From NCBI RefSeq assembly GCF_000473045.1, contig NZ_KI421489.1:153933-213298 (forward strand): DNA of 59,366 bases, in the 5' to 3' direction. This DNA is from Bradyrhizobium sp. WSM3983. Lineage in GTDB: Bacteria; Pseudomonadota; Alphaproteobacteria; Rhizobiales; Xanthobacteraceae. The translations under genes and the position numbers were made by a program. Numbering within the stretch: position 1 is the first letter of the stretch; each line of letters opens with the position of its first letter. The notes under the pieces are model-generated. The model made no database searches and was not told where the DNA came from. It worked only from the letters and a program-made list of their open reading frames with translations. Shown here in pieces: positions 41,960 through 50,898 of the stretch.

Positions 41960-42418
41960 TCAGGGCTTCTGCTGGAATTCTTCCTTGGAGACGTAGTTGA
42001 AGTCCTCGACCAGCACGTCCTGGACGATGTCGGCCTGCATCCGCTCGTTGACGCGCTGCTTGATCGCGGCGGTGAGGACGGAGAGGTCGTAGCGGGCGAG
42101 CTTCCTGAAATCGAGCTTGTCGTCAGCGTAGATCCGGCGAAAGGCTTCGTCGACGACGAACGGCTCGGGCGGAACGGCGAGCTGGTGCATGGTCCGCGCC
42201 TCCACCGTGTAGACGAAGCGCGCGACGATGTAGCCCTGCACGGCGCCGCTCTCGACCATGGGTATGCTCAGTGCCCGGGTCTTCTGGTATTGCAGCCCGT
42301 CGAGATATTCGTCCTTCGCGGGCAAGAGGGTGCCGTTTTCCTTCCAATAGGCCACGCCATAGCTCGTGCCCGCGGTGAGGATGCATACCCAGAGCCCGGC
42401 CAGCACCAGTTTGATCAT
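41960..42418 (-). CDS. Flagellar-cluster protein of unknown function with N-terminal membrane anchor
   Basis: A 152-residue protein with one N-terminal hydrophobic segment (IKLVLAGLWVCILTAGTSYGVAYW) and a mostly charged periplasmic domain (IVARFVYTVEARTMHQLAVPPEPFVVDEAFRRIYADDKLDFRKLARYDLSVL). Its topology and size recall FliL-like proteins, and rhizobial flagellar clusters carry a similar unassigned gene near fliR, but I cannot prove homology to FliL. It is the last gene of the operon, overlapping the FlgN-like gene by 4 bases. Confidence 0.65.
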   Translation of the reverse strand: MIKLVLAGLWVCILTAGTSYGVAYWKENGTLLPAKDEYLDGLQYQKTRALSIPMVESGAVQGYIVARFVYTVEARTMHQLAVPPEPFVVDEAFRRIYADDKLDFRKLARYDLSVLTAAIKQRVNERMQADIVQDVLVEDFNYVSKEEFQQKP

Positions 42419-42939
42419 TTTCCGTCCCGCGCTGCGCGACCGGTGTAGGTGCCGTCCGACTCGGCATCCTTGATCGCCCTGACGATGATGGTCGCGACCT
42501 CGCGCACGGCGTCGTAATGCATTTCGAGGAGAGAGCGGTTTCGCTCGAGCTTTTCACGCAGCCGCTGGATCTCGTCGGTGATCTCGGTTTCGCCGCCGAG
42601 ATGCATCCGCGCCCGCATCAGGCGGACGAATTCCAGCATGCTCCGGCTCTTGCGCATGCTGAAATCGTCGAAATCGACCTTCTGTCCGGTCGCGAGCGCG
42701 ACGGTTTCTTCCTCGACGATGTTCTCGAGCCGGCGAATTGCGGATAGCAGGCCACTGACCTCCTCGGACCGCGTCGCCTCCAACCTTGCCCCTTCAGCGT
42801 CGTCTGATGGAATGTTGCCGCCGACAATCGGCAGGGGCACGGGCAACAGAGCATCGCCCGGCGCGGCCTCCGTCATCACCGTGGAGTCCACGACCGGTTG
42901 CTCCATCACCGGAAGTGTCGCGCCTTGTTCTACCTGCAT
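42415..42939 (-). CDS. FlgN-like flagellar protein (probable export chaperone)
   Basis: A 174-residue mainly helical protein. The N-terminal 50 residues are variable, then SEEVSGLLSAIRRLENIVEEETVALATGQKVDFDDFSMRKSRSMLEFVRLM and RNRSLLEMHYDAVREVATIIVRAIKDAESDGTYT follow. This long-helix pattern with the DF-x2-F-x-x-RKS segment resembles alphaproteobacterial FlgN-type chaperones, which hold FlgK and FlgL before export. The start at 42939 is an ATG with GAGGGG 10 bases upstream; a TTG at 42957 is in frame. The position behind a FlgJ-like gene supports a flagellar role. Assignment is by pattern only. Confidence 0.55.
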   Translation of the reverse strand: MQVEQGATLPVMEQPVVDSTVMTEAAPGDALLPVPLPIVGGNIPSDDAEGARLEATRSEEVSGLLSAIRRLENIVEEETVALATGQKVDFDDFSMRKSRSMLEFVRLMRARMHLGGETEITDEIQRLREKLERNRSLLEMHYDAVREVATIIVRAIKDAESDGTYTGRAARDGK

Positions 42940-42983
42940 AGCAAATTTACCCCTCAACTTCCGTCACCCATGTCCCAGATCCA

Positions 42984-43487
42984 TCAGCCCGACTTGCCCG
43001 TCACATCCGGACCAGCCGGGTGTGCGGACGCGAGCTGCTTGGCAATTCCGATCCCCTTGCCCTTCGCGAGTTGGGCGCCAAGCTGCTCGGCCAGCATCGA
43101 CTTCCAGACGCCGCCGGCGGTGCCCTTGCCGAACACCTCCTCCGACTCCTTCGGCAGCATCGTCTCAACGAAGGTCTGCAGGATGAACGCCTCGAACTTG
43201 CGATAGACCTCGTCCGGGCCGGGCTTCTTGATCACCTGGACCGGCGGCCCGTTCACCACCCCCGACTGCGCTTCCGTCACCTTTGCGGCGGATTGATCGG
43301 CCGCCGCCGCGGCCGCCCTGCTGGCCTCGGCGTCCATCGTCGCGGCGAAATCGGCGTCCGACGTTTTGAGCGCGTCGAGCTTCGCGGTCGCGGTGCGCTG
43401 CGCCACCGGATCGGCGGCGTCGAGGACGTCGAGCACGAGGTCGGGTGTCGCTGTCACGATCATGTCTTGTTCCGGCTGGCTGGCCAC
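42984..43487 (-). CDS. FlgJ-like rod-binding protein (no muramidase domain)
   Basis: A 167-residue protein. The C-terminal half (YRKFEAFILQTFVETMLPKESEEVFGKGTAGGVWKSMLAEQLGAQLAKGKGIGIAKQL) is the rod-binding domain of FlgJ, which caps the growing flagellar rod in the periplasm. The N-terminal 80 residues are Ala/Asp-rich. Unlike enterobacterial FlgJ there is no peptidoglycan hydrolase domain; a separate lytic transglycosylase gene in the same cluster (52256) may supply this activity. It overlaps the upstream coiled-coil gene by 28 bases. Confidence 0.78.
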   Translation of the reverse strand: MASQPEQDMIVTATPDLVLDVLDAADPVAQRTATAKLDALKTSDADFAATMDAEASRAAAAAADQSAAKVTEAQSGVVNGPPVQVIKKPGPDEVYRKFEAFILQTFVETMLPKESEEVFGKGTAGGVWKSMLAEQLGAQLAKGKGIGIAKQLASAHPAGPDVTGKSG

Positions 43488-43879
43488 GGCGTCAAATCGC
43501 GCACGGCGGCATGTGTCCCCGTCGTTTCCTCAAGCGAGCGCTTCTCGGCGTCGCGAAGCTTTTCGGCCAGCGCCACCTTGGCGACTTCCTCGAGCTGTTT
43601 TACCCGCCGGTTCTCCGAGCGGACCTTGTCGAGCTGCATCGCAGCACGCTCCTGCACGGCGCGCGCGCCGACGGTCGTCCTGTTGAGGCGCCGCGCGATC
43701 GACTCGCTCGAGGATCCGGCCGGCGGTTTTCCCTCGTTCAGAGTCCCGACCAGCCACGCCTGCTCATCCTGCATGGTCTGCTCCTGCTGCCGCAATTGCG
43801 CGAGCTGCCATTCGGACAGCCGGAGCTGGAGCTTCACCAGCGAGACGATCCGACCGAGCTTGTCCGCGCGCGAGGTCAT
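43460..43879 (-). CDS. FliJ-like coiled-coil flagellar protein
   Basis: A 139-residue, almost wholly helical protein with long charged heptads (LGRIVSLVKLQLRLSEWQLAQLRQQEQTMQDEQAWLVG and RAVQERAAMQLDKVRSENRRVKQLEEVAKVALAEKLRDAEKR). Size, two-helix hairpin shape and location right after fliR suggest the export-apparatus protein FliJ, which is poorly conserved in sequence. It ends in a short basic tail. Identity as FliJ is inference from shape and context. Confidence 0.55.
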   Translation of the reverse strand: MTSRADKLGRIVSLVKLQLRLSEWQLAQLRQQEQTMQDEQAWLVGTLNEGKPPAGSSSESIARRLNRTTVGARAVQERAAMQLDKVRSENRRVKQLEEVAKVALAEKLRDAEKRSLEETTGTHAAVRDLTPWPASRNKT

Positions 43880-43885
43880 GGCCCG

Positions 43886-44638
43886 TCATCCCGCCAGCCA
43901 TGACGACATGCCGAGCATGAACTGCGTCAGCAACTCGTCGCTGGTGAGGTAGAGCAGCAGCAAACCGCCAACCAGGACGAACGGCACCGAGACGAAATAG
44001 ACCGCAATCGACGGCGTCAGCTTGTTGATGAGACCGACCGAAAAATTGACGATGACGGAATAGACGATGAAGGGACTGGTGATCCGCAGCGTCAGCACGA
44101 ACGCGTCCGTGAGGCGGCTCGTGAGCTGGTTCAGCGCCATCTCGCCACTCAGCTTCTCGCCGGGATGCCAGACGTCGTAGGAGTTCATCAACCCGCGCAG
44201 GACCTGCCAGTGCTGGTCGGTCAGGAAAAACAGCGTGGTGACCGCGGCCATGATCAGCGGCACCGAGGCCGGCGTCGGATCGTTGTCGCCGAGCGGCACG
44301 CCCGGGATGTTGCTGAGCCCGATCGCGCTCGCCATGACGGTGGACATGGTCTGGAGCGCGAGGAAGAACACGCGCCCGCCGAGGCCGATGACGCTGCCGA
44401 CCAGGATTTCGGTGCCGATCAGCAGCGCGAGCGTCAGCGGCGACGCATCGTCCACGAGCGGCTTCAGGACCGAGACCAGAATCGGCGACAGCGCGAACGT
44501 CGTGACGAGCGCGACGAACAGGCGGATCTGCGGCGGAACGTTCGTGCTGGAATAGCCGGGCACCAGCATCAGGCAGGAGCCGATGCGGCAGAACACGATG
44601 AACGTGGCGAGCACATTGTCGGCAAGGCCGCTGATCAC
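43886..44638 (-). CDS. fliR: Flagellar type III export gate protein FliR
   Basis: A 250-residue inner-membrane protein of the FliR/SctT family, part of the export gate with FliP and FliQ. It has about six helices, starting VLATFIVFCRIGSCLMLVPGYSSTNVPPQIRLFVALVTTFALSP, and the long FLALQTMSTVMASAIGLSN and FFLTDQHWQVLRGLMNSY segments typical of FliR. Its ATG overlaps the flhA stop by 4 bases (ATGA). Confidence 0.92.
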   Translation of the reverse strand: MISGLADNVLATFIVFCRIGSCLMLVPGYSSTNVPPQIRLFVALVTTFALSPILVSVLKPLVDDASPLTLALLIGTEILVGSVIGLGGRVFFLALQTMSTVMASAIGLSNIPGVPLGDNDPTPASVPLIMAAVTTLFFLTDQHWQVLRGLMNSYDVWHPGEKLSGEMALNQLTSRLTDAFVLTLRITSPFIVYSVIVNFSVGLINKLTPSIAVYFVSVPFVLVGGLLLLYLTSDELLTQFMLGMSSWLAG

Positions 44639-46716
44639 GAGATGGCTCCGAGCGCCCGGATCTCGGCGCTGCGAGCGACCTCGACATGCGACAGGATCGG
44701 CAATGTCGGGAACACCCGTTCCAGGATCATGCGGACGTAGGGGCGCGCTTCCGGGGTCACCGCCAGCACCACGCTGGTTCCGTCCTCGGTGAACTTCCGG
44801 ATCGCAGCACTGGCTTCGGTCGCGAACTGTTCGATCAGCCGCGGGTCGGCGTCGAACTCGACCACGTCGCCCTTGCCGTCGCGCTTCAGGCTCTGGTGGA
44901 AGGCGAGATCCCAGCGGTTGCCGAGGCGGAGGACGTTGAGCACGCCATTGTCGGAGAGATCGCCGCAGATCTGCTGAGCCAGGCGCATCCGCACGTGCTC
45001 GGCCACCTGCTCGGACCGCCGCACATGAGGCGCGATCTCGGCGATCGCTTCGAGAATCAGATGAAGATTCCGGATCGACACCCGCTCACCCAGCAGGATC
45101 TTCAGGATCGCCAGCAGGCCCGAATAGGAGATCTGCGACGGGCAGAGATCGTCCACAAGGCGCTTGTATTCCGGCTCGAGCCGGTCGAGCAGTCCGCGCA
45201 TGTCCTTGTAGGACAGAAGCTGGGAGAGATTTGCCCTGAGCACTTCACTCAGATGCGTGAGCAGCACCGACAGATTGTCGACCGGTTTGCAGCCCTGCCG
45301 CTTGACCTCATCGGTGAACGCTTCCGTCACCCACAGCGCCTTCATGCCGAACGCGGGTTCGATCACCTCGTCGCCGGGCACGTCGGGCTTGCCGTCCTTG
45401 TCGACCAGCACCATCACCTCGCCGATCCTGAGCTCGCCATGGGCGACGCGGGTATCGTGGATCCGGATCTGGTAGCCCTTCGGGTCGATCGACAGATTGT
45501 CCGACAGCTTGATCTCGGGGATGACGAAGCCATACTGCTTGGCAAACTTCTTGCGGATCTTGCTGACGCGGTGGGCAAGCTCGTTGCGCGAGCCGAGCAG
45601 GTGAACCGACAGATGGCTGCCGAGCGACAGCTCGATCTCGGCGGTCTTGAGCGATTCCTTGACAGATTCCTTGGCGTCGTTCTGCGCCCGCTCTTCCGCC
45701 TTGCGGGCATCCTCCTTCTGCTTCGCGGCCGCCTGCCGTTTCGGCAGCGAGTAGCCGACGAAGGCCATGACGCCGCCCAGGAGCACGAACGGCGCCATCG
45801 GCAATCCCGGCATCAGAGCCAGCACGAACATCATCAAGGAAGCAGCCGACACCGCGCGCGGATAGCCGCCGAGCTGCCGCAGCACCGCCTGCTCCGCCGA
45901 ACCCCTTGTCCCGCCCTTGGAGACCAGAAGGCCCGCCGACAACGACACGATCAGTGCCGGCATCTGCGTGACCAGACCGTCGCCGACCGAGAGCTTGGTG
46001 TAGACGTCGGCGGCGCGCGACAGGGTCAGCCCGTGATGGGTGACGCCGATGATGATGCCGCCGAAAATGTTGATCGCCGTGATGATCAGGCCGGCGATGG
46101 CGTCGCCGCGGACGAATTTCGAGGCACCGTCCATTGCGCCGAAGAACGCGCTCTCCTCCTCGAGCTCGCGGCGCCGGCGCTGCGCTTCCTTGTCGTCGAT
46201 CAGGCCCGCGGACAGATCGGCATCGATCGCCATCTGCTTGCCGGGAATGGCGTCCAGGGTAAAGCGGGCCCCGACCTCGGCGATTCGCGTCGCACCCTTT
46301 GTGATCACGACGAAATTCACCGTGACCAGGATCGCGAAGATGATCAGGCCGATGACGAAGTCGCCGCCCATGACGAATTTCGAGAAGCCGGCGACAACGT
46401 GGCCCGCGGCCTGTTCGCCCTCTCCGCCCCGCGAAAGAATCAGACGCGTGGTGGCGACGTTCAGCGCGAGCCGCAGGATCGTCGCGATCAGGAGCACGGT
46501 CGGGAAGGCGGAGAAATCAAGCGGCCGCTGGATCCATAGCGCGACCATCAGGATCAGCGCCGACAGTGCGATCGAGAATGCGAGGCCGAGATCGATCAGG
46601 ATCGGCGGTATCGGCAGGAACAGGATCGTGAGCATGGCCACGATACCGCCCGCGAAAAAGGCGTCCGCGCCGAGGCGTCGCGGGTTCGGCAGGCTAGCAG
46701 CTAACGTATCGGCCAT
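44635..46716 (-). CDS. flhA: Flagellar biosynthesis protein FlhA
   Basis: A 693-residue export-gate protein. The membrane half (to about residue 320) has eight predicted helices and the signature LRLALNVATTRLILSRGGEGE, followed by FVVITKGATRIAEVGARFTLDAIPGKQMAIDADLSAG. The cytosolic half carries the SD domains that dock substrates and chaperones (LSVHLLGSRNELAHRVSKIRKKFAKQYG; IRNLHLILEAIAEIAPHVRRSEQVAEHVRMRLAQQIC). Length is normal for FlhA. It lies between fliQ and fliR. Confidence 0.97.
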   Translation of the reverse strand: MADTLAASLPNPRRLGADAFFAGGIVAMLTILFLPIPPILIDLGLAFSIALSALILMVALWIQRPLDFSAFPTVLLIATILRLALNVATTRLILSRGGEGEQAAGHVVAGFSKFVMGGDFVIGLIIFAILVTVNFVVITKGATRIAEVGARFTLDAIPGKQMAIDADLSAGLIDDKEAQRRRRELEEESAFFGAMDGASKFVRGDAIAGLIITAINIFGGIIIGVTHHGLTLSRAADVYTKLSVGDGLVTQMPALIVSLSAGLLVSKGGTRGSAEQAVLRQLGGYPRAVSAASLMMFVLALMPGLPMAPFVLLGGVMAFVGYSLPKRQAAAKQKEDARKAEERAQNDAKESVKESLKTAEIELSLGSHLSVHLLGSRNELAHRVSKIRKKFAKQYGFVIPEIKLSDNLSIDPKGYQIRIHDTRVAHGELRIGEVMVLVDKDGKPDVPGDEVIEPAFGMKALWVTEAFTDEVKRQGCKPVDNLSVLLTHLSEVLRANLSQLLSYKDMRGLLDRLEPEYKRLVDDLCPSQISYSGLLAILKILLGERVSIRNLHLILEAIAEIAPHVRRSEQVAEHVRMRLAQQICGDLSDNGVLNVLRLGNRWDLAFHQSLKRDGKGDVVEFDADPRLIEQFATEASAAIRKFTEDGTSVVLAVTPEARPYVRMILERVFPTLPILSHVEVARSAEIRALGAIS

Positions 46717-46795
46717 GGGTCACCGGCAGCAGGGTCCGCCCTGCAATTTGCCCCGCAAAGCTTACGCGAGGGTGGTGGCCGGATCTTTCCGCGGA

Positions 46796-47062
46796 TCAGA
46801 AGCCGTGCTCGATCCGCGAATAGACCATCTCGGTGAAGGTGGAGATGTGCGCACCGATGAAGGAGCCGGAAACGGCCACGACCACGAGGATGACGACGAT
46901 CTTCGGAACGAAGGTCAATGTCGCCTCCTGGATCTGGGTCAGGGCCTGGATCAGCGCGATGACGATGCCGACCAGCATCCCCGCGCCGACCGCGGGTCCG
47001 CAGGCAACGAGGATGGTCCAGATCGCCGCCTGGACGATGTCGAGGGCGTCGCGCTCGTTCAT
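46796..47062 (-). CDS. fliQ: Flagellar type III export gate protein FliQ
   Basis: An 88-residue protein with two membrane helices, of normal FliQ size. VQAAIWTILVACGPAVGAGMLVGIVIALIQALTQIQEATLTFVPKIVVILVVV is the conserved core. The protein forms the export gate with FliP and FliR; FliP is not encoded in this window. It starts only 2 bases after flgD... on the same strand flgD precedes it, and flhA follows after a gap of 79 bases. Confidence 0.95.
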   Translation of the reverse strand: MNERDALDIVQAAIWTILVACGPAVGAGMLVGIVIALIQALTQIQEATLTFVPKIVVILVVVAVSGSFIGAHISTFTEMVYSRIEHGF

Positions 47063-47064
47063 GG

Positions 47065-47475
47065 CTAGCTGATCGTGAGGCCGGGGCCGACCGCGACCTT
47101 GGTGCCATCGTCGAGGGTCGCGACGGAGCCATTGCTGTTGATGGAGATCGACGCAACCTTGCCGGTGAAGGTCGCTCCGGTCGAGTCGGTGAAGCTGACG
47201 TTCTTCCCGATCAGCCCGTCCGCCTGCGACAGCGCCTGCGAGGACAAGAGCGAATCCAGCTTCGTATTGGTCTGCATCGCCTGCTCGACCGACGACAGCT
47301 GGGCGAACTGGCTCATATATTGCGACGTATCCATCGGATTGGTCGGATCCTGGTTCTTCATCTCGGCGATGAGGAGCTGGAGGAACGTGTTGTAGTCAAC
47401 GGTGTTGCTCGACGTCGACGTGGTGGACGAGGTCGAGTTGGTGCTTGTGGTATCGGTCGCGCTGGGGACGTTCAT
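47065..47475 (-). CDS. flgD: Flagellar hook-cap protein FlgD (short form)
   Basis: A 136-residue FlgD. After a Ser/Thr-rich start, the conserved N-terminal domain reads DYNTFLQLLIAEMKNQDPTNPMDTSQYMSQFAQLSSVEQAMQTNTKLDSL. The C-terminal Ig-like region of enterobacterial FlgD (231 residues) is reduced to a short beta segment, as is usual in rhizobia. It forms the cap on which the hook polymerises. The start at 47475 fits the family; an open frame continues upstream into flbT without similarity. Confidence 0.93.
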   Translation of the reverse strand: MNVPSATDTTSTNSTSSTTSTSSNTVDYNTFLQLLIAEMKNQDPTNPMDTSQYMSQFAQLSSVEQAMQTNTKLDSLLSSQALSQADGLIGKNVSFTDSTGATFTGKVASISINSNGSVATLDDGTKVAVGPGLTIS

Positions 47476-47489
47476 GTGCCTCTCCGCTG

Positions 47490-47900
47490 TCAGGCAGCCT
47501 TGAATGGGGATTCGGTGGTGGCGCCGGCGAGGATCGCCTGCTCCAGGGGAAACAGCGCCCGGATCCGCTTGAGTGCCTCGAAATAGCGGGTCCCGCCGAC
47601 CATCTCGTCGATCGCGGAGAGCCCGTCCAGCATCTCGCGGTTCTCGCACACAGCGAGAAGGGCCGCGTGGTGCTGCCCATAGAGCGAAGCGGCGGCGCCG
47701 ACATCCGTCGGGTTCATCAGCATGAGCTGGACGATGAAATAGAGCTGGCGCATCGCCGTGGTGGCGTCGGAGGCCTGCATGACCTGCCCTTCAAGCAGGA
47801 ACATCACGTCGTTGACGAGCTCGAGCGAGACCTTGCGGTCCACGCGCAGCACCGCGCCGTTGATGTAGACCCGTTCGCCCGCCCGCAAGGAAATCTTCAT
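47490..47900 (-). CDS. flbT: Flagellar biosynthesis repressor FlbT
   Basis: A 136-residue FlbT protein, known in alphaproteobacteria to act on the 5' region of flagellin mRNA and to couple flagellin synthesis to assembly. It begins MKISLRAGERVYINGAVLRVDRKVSLELVNDVMFLLEGQVMQ, a clear family N terminus. Its ATG overlaps the TAA of flaF by one base (TAATG), which justifies this start. It is followed by flgD. Confidence 0.95.
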   Translation of the reverse strand: MKISLRAGERVYINGAVLRVDRKVSLELVNDVMFLLEGQVMQASDATTAMRQLYFIVQLMLMNPTDVGAAASLYGQHHAALLAVCENREMLDGLSAIDEMVGGTRYFEALKRIRALFPLEQAILAGATTESPFKAA

Positions 47901-48244
47901 TACAGCGCGTCTCGGATCATGCGGTTGATTTCGACGAGCTGCATCACGTCGTTTGATCGTTCTTCGCGAAGGCGATCGGCTTCCTTGACGACCCACAGAC
48001 CGATCGAGATGATGTCGGCGCGCAGCTGTTCGGGCAGTCCGTTCTCCGGATGCGCGAGATCCTCGATGAAGATCGTCCACAGCCGCCGGACATAGAGCAG
48101 GCTCTGAACTTGATCCTCCCTGCTATGGTGCTCGTTCTGGAGCTGCTCCAGCCGGTCGATGCCGAGGCTGAGCGCCTGGCGCTCGCGCCCCCGCGCCTCG
48201 TAGCCGCTGTCTTCAACGACCGTTTCGTAGGCTTCAAAAGTCAT
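47900..48244 (-). CDS. flaF: Flagellar biosynthesis regulator FlaF
   Basis: A 114-residue FlaF protein, alphaproteobacteria-specific and needed for flagellin secretion or translation together with FlbT. Family marks are AYETVVEDSGYEARGRERQALSLGIDRLE at the start and LWTIFIEDLAHPENGLPEQLRADIISIGLWVVKEAD in the middle. It is coupled to flbT by a one-base overlap, giving the usual flaF-flbT regulatory pair. It lies 60 bases after flgL. Confidence 0.95.
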   Translation of the reverse strand: MTFEAYETVVEDSGYEARGRERQALSLGIDRLEQLQNEHHSREDQVQSLLYVRRLWTIFIEDLAHPENGLPEQLRADIISIGLWVVKEADRLREERSNDVMQLVEINRMIRDAL

Positions 48245-48304
48245 CCGGACAACTCTGCGCAGAAAATTGCAAAAACTAGGAGCGAACGCGACCGCCGCTC
48301 GGAC

Positions 48305-49363
48305 TCAGAGATAGTTGATGAGGCTGATCTTCTGGAGCCGCGAGGTGAGCGCGAGCGCCGTCTGGATCTGGGTCTGTAGCGCATTGACGCGCACCGATGC
48401 CTCCGTCGGATCGACCTTCTCTATGCCGACGATCTGATTGTTCAGAATGTCCTTCTGGGTCTTGAGCTTGTCGGTCGCGGTGGTGAGCCGCTGCTGGACC
48501 GTGCCGACGCTGCCACCGAGCGCAGCAAGGTCGGTGATGGCGCTGCCGACGAGGCCGATGGCCTTGTCCACGACGACCTGGAACGTCGACTGGTTCAGGT
48601 TCGCATTCCCGAGATCGGCCATCATCGTATAGGCCTCGGCAAGCTTGCGGAAGCCGATCTGGTTGGCGCTGACGGAGGTATCGGCGATCTCGGTCGTGGA
48701 GATGCGGCTTTGCATGACCTGGTCGGTGGCCGATGACCAGTTGGTGTTCCAGGCCGGGCTCGCGAACTCGGCATCGAAGGTGGTGTTGAGGAACGTCTGC
48801 ATCTGAGCAGGGGTAATGCTGCTCACGCTGGGCGAGGATTGCGAGAAGCCGAAGCCCGCCGGTGGCGCTGCCGCGAAATCCGCATCGACCTGGTTCTTGC
48901 TGGCGGAGCCGGCGGCGTAAGCCGTGATCGGCTGGTTCTGCGTGTTGATGCCCGAGAACAGGTACGAGCCGTTATAGGAGATGTTGAGCGCGCCGATCAG
49001 ATCCTGGAGGTTGGAGGACGCAGGCGGCAGGATGATCCGCCCGCCGCCGTCGGTGCTGCGGGCCGCGATCAGGTCCTTGAGGAAGTCCGTTGCGGTCGTG
49101 CTGAGCTGGGTGATGCGGTCCTGGGTCACGTCCAGGCGTCCCGCGACCAGCCCGTTGGTATCGACCAGCTGGTCGGCGAAGCTCATGTCCGCCCGCAAGG
49201 TGACGTCGCCGCCCGTCGTGGCACCGAGCTCGAGGCCGACATCGGCGAAGCGGCCGGTGGTCGCCTCCGTCGACGCCTTGCTCAGCGCAGCCTGGTTGTT
49301 CGTGATCGAGTACCTCAATGACGAGGACAACATCAGGGTGGAAATGTAGTTGGCGCTCATCAT
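48305..49363 (-). CDS. flgL: Flagellar hook-associated protein FlgL (HAP3)
   Basis: A 352-residue hook-filament junction protein. The N-terminal flagellin-like helix is ISTLMLSSSLRYSITNNQAALSKASTEATTGRFADVG. The C-terminal coiled segment (QRLTTATDKLKTQKDILNNQIVGIEKVDPTEASVRVNALQTQIQTALALTSRLQKISLINYL) is typical of FlgL and flagellins. The rhizobial type is longer than E. coli FlgL (317). It follows flgK by 2 bases. Confidence 0.93.
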   Translation of the reverse strand: MMSANYISTLMLSSSLRYSITNNQAALSKASTEATTGRFADVGLELGATTGGDVTLRADMSFADQLVDTNGLVAGRLDVTQDRITQLSTTATDFLKDLIAARSTDGGGRIILPPASSNLQDLIGALNISYNGSYLFSGINTQNQPITAYAAGSASKNQVDADFAAAPPAGFGFSQSSPSVSSITPAQMQTFLNTTFDAEFASPAWNTNWSSATDQVMQSRISTTEIADTSVSANQIGFRKLAEAYTMMADLGNANLNQSTFQVVVDKAIGLVGSAITDLAALGGSVGTVQQRLTTATDKLKTQKDILNNQIVGIEKVDPTEASVRVNALQTQIQTALALTSRLQKISLINYL

Positions 49364-49365
49364 GA

Positions 49366-50841
49366 CTAATTCCCCACGGCGGCTAGCAAGGCTTGCAACA
49401 TCTGGTCAACGGTCGAAATGATCTTCGACGAGGCCGAATAGGTACGTTCGACCTGGAGCATCAACGACATCTCGTCGTCCATGTTGACGCCGTTGACGTT
49501 CGACAACGCCGTCGTGCTGCGGTCGAGCAACGTGCTCTGGTACTGGGAGTTGTCGTTGGCGGTCTTGCGCTGGTTTTCGATCCAGCTCGTCGACGACGCC
49601 GCGAAGTCGATCAGGCTGCCATTCGGCTTGCCCTGCGTGGTCGCGTCGAACGGCTGCGACGCATCCATATTGGTGATGAGCTGCTGAAGCCGGGTCGAAT
49701 AGCCGCCGCTGCCGGCGGTGTTATACTGGTAGGCGACGCTGCCGCTGATCGCGCCGTCGCGCAGCAGGTTTGGGTTGCCGCCCTGCGCCGGATCGACCGA
49801 TGCGGCAACCGAGATCGTGCCGGCGAGGCCCGCCGAGACGGTGGCGCTCGCGGGCATCGCCGGCGCGCCCGGATAGGTGAAGAGACCGGGAACGTCGGGC
49901 AGCGACGCGCCCGATTGATCGCTTTCCTTGAAATTATTGATCAGGCCGCGGGCGATTTCGTCGAGCTGGCTCTGATAGGTGACCGTGTCGTTGTCGCGCA
50001 ATTGGGCGAGACCGGCGAGCTTGCCGGACTTGATCGGCATCACCGAATTGGCGCCGGTCACGGGCACGCCGTCGATAAAGACCGCGTTTCCCGTGATGCT
50101 CGCCGAATAGGAGGTGGTCGGGGCGAAGCTCACCGCCCGCGCCGTCTTGTCGAACAGCACCACGCCGCTGTCGGTGTAGAGCGCTGCATCGCCGTTGGTG
50201 CGGATCGACATCGTGACGCCGACCTCCTGCGACAGCTTCGAGACGATGCTGTCGCGCTGGTCGAGATAATCGGTCACGTCGTCGCCGGCGATCGTCCCCT
50301 TTACGATCGACGTATTGACGGTCTGGAACTGGGAGAGCAGCTGGTTGATGTTCTGGACCGAAATGTTCATGTCGGCATCCGCGCCCTCGCGGACCGACTG
50401 CACGGTCTGGGTAGCCTGGTTGAGCGCGGTCGCCATGTCCTTGGCGGATGTGACTGCGGCCTGTGCCAGCGTGGTGTTGTCAGGGGCATTGGCGTATTGC
50501 TGAAGCGCCTGCTTCAGCGCATTGAGCTGCGCCGTCGGCGACTGGTCGAGCTCCGGATCGTCCACCGTGGCAGACGCAATCTTCTGGAGACCGTCATAGA
50601 TCGCGCTCTGCGTGGCGGCCGCGGAGGTCGCCGTCAGGACGTTGCTGTACAGACCTGAAGAGGCGGCGCGCTGGATCGCTGCCACATAGACGCCGGCGCC
50701 GGGAAGATTGTCCAGCACCGTGATCTTGCGCGAATAGCCGGTCGAACTGGCGCCGGCGATGTTGCGCGAGACGGTCGACGACTGGACGCCCGACGCCATG
50801 AGCGAATTGCGGGCGGAGTCGAGGGCTGAGGTAAGGGACAT
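49366..50841 (-). CDS. flgK: Flagellar hook-associated protein FlgK (HAP1)
   Basis: A 491-residue hook-associated protein joining hook and filament. The N terminus SLTSALDSARNSLMASGVQSSTVSRNIAGASSTGYSRK is the conserved flagellar rod/hook motif. The C terminus ends NVNGVNMDDEMSLMLQVERTYSASSKIISTVDQMLQALLAAVGN, the matching C-terminal helix. Both ends are complete. It lies between flgE and flgL. Confidence 0.95.
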   Translation of the reverse strand: MSLTSALDSARNSLMASGVQSSTVSRNIAGASSTGYSRKITVLDNLPGAGVYVAAIQRAASSGLYSNVLTATSAAATQSAIYDGLQKIASATVDDPELDQSPTAQLNALKQALQQYANAPDNTTLAQAAVTSAKDMATALNQATQTVQSVREGADADMNISVQNINQLLSQFQTVNTSIVKGTIAGDDVTDYLDQRDSIVSKLSQEVGVTMSIRTNGDAALYTDSGVVLFDKTARAVSFAPTTSYSASITGNAVFIDGVPVTGANSVMPIKSGKLAGLAQLRDNDTVTYQSQLDEIARGLINNFKESDQSGASLPDVPGLFTYPGAPAMPASATVSAGLAGTISVAASVDPAQGGNPNLLRDGAISGSVAYQYNTAGSGGYSTRLQQLITNMDASQPFDATTQGKPNGSLIDFAASSTSWIENQRKTANDNSQYQSTLLDRSTTALSNVNGVNMDDEMSLMLQVERTYSASSKIISTVDQMLQALLAAVGN

Positions 50842-50898
50842 GGCGTGCTCTTGGCGTGCTCTTGAACGTTCTCTTGCCCGGGATCGGCGCTGAGGGAC

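Noticed and set aside
44686..46539. 617-codon plus-strand open frame opposite flhA
   Set aside because: Antisense to a complete FlhA; composition typical for a shadow frame.
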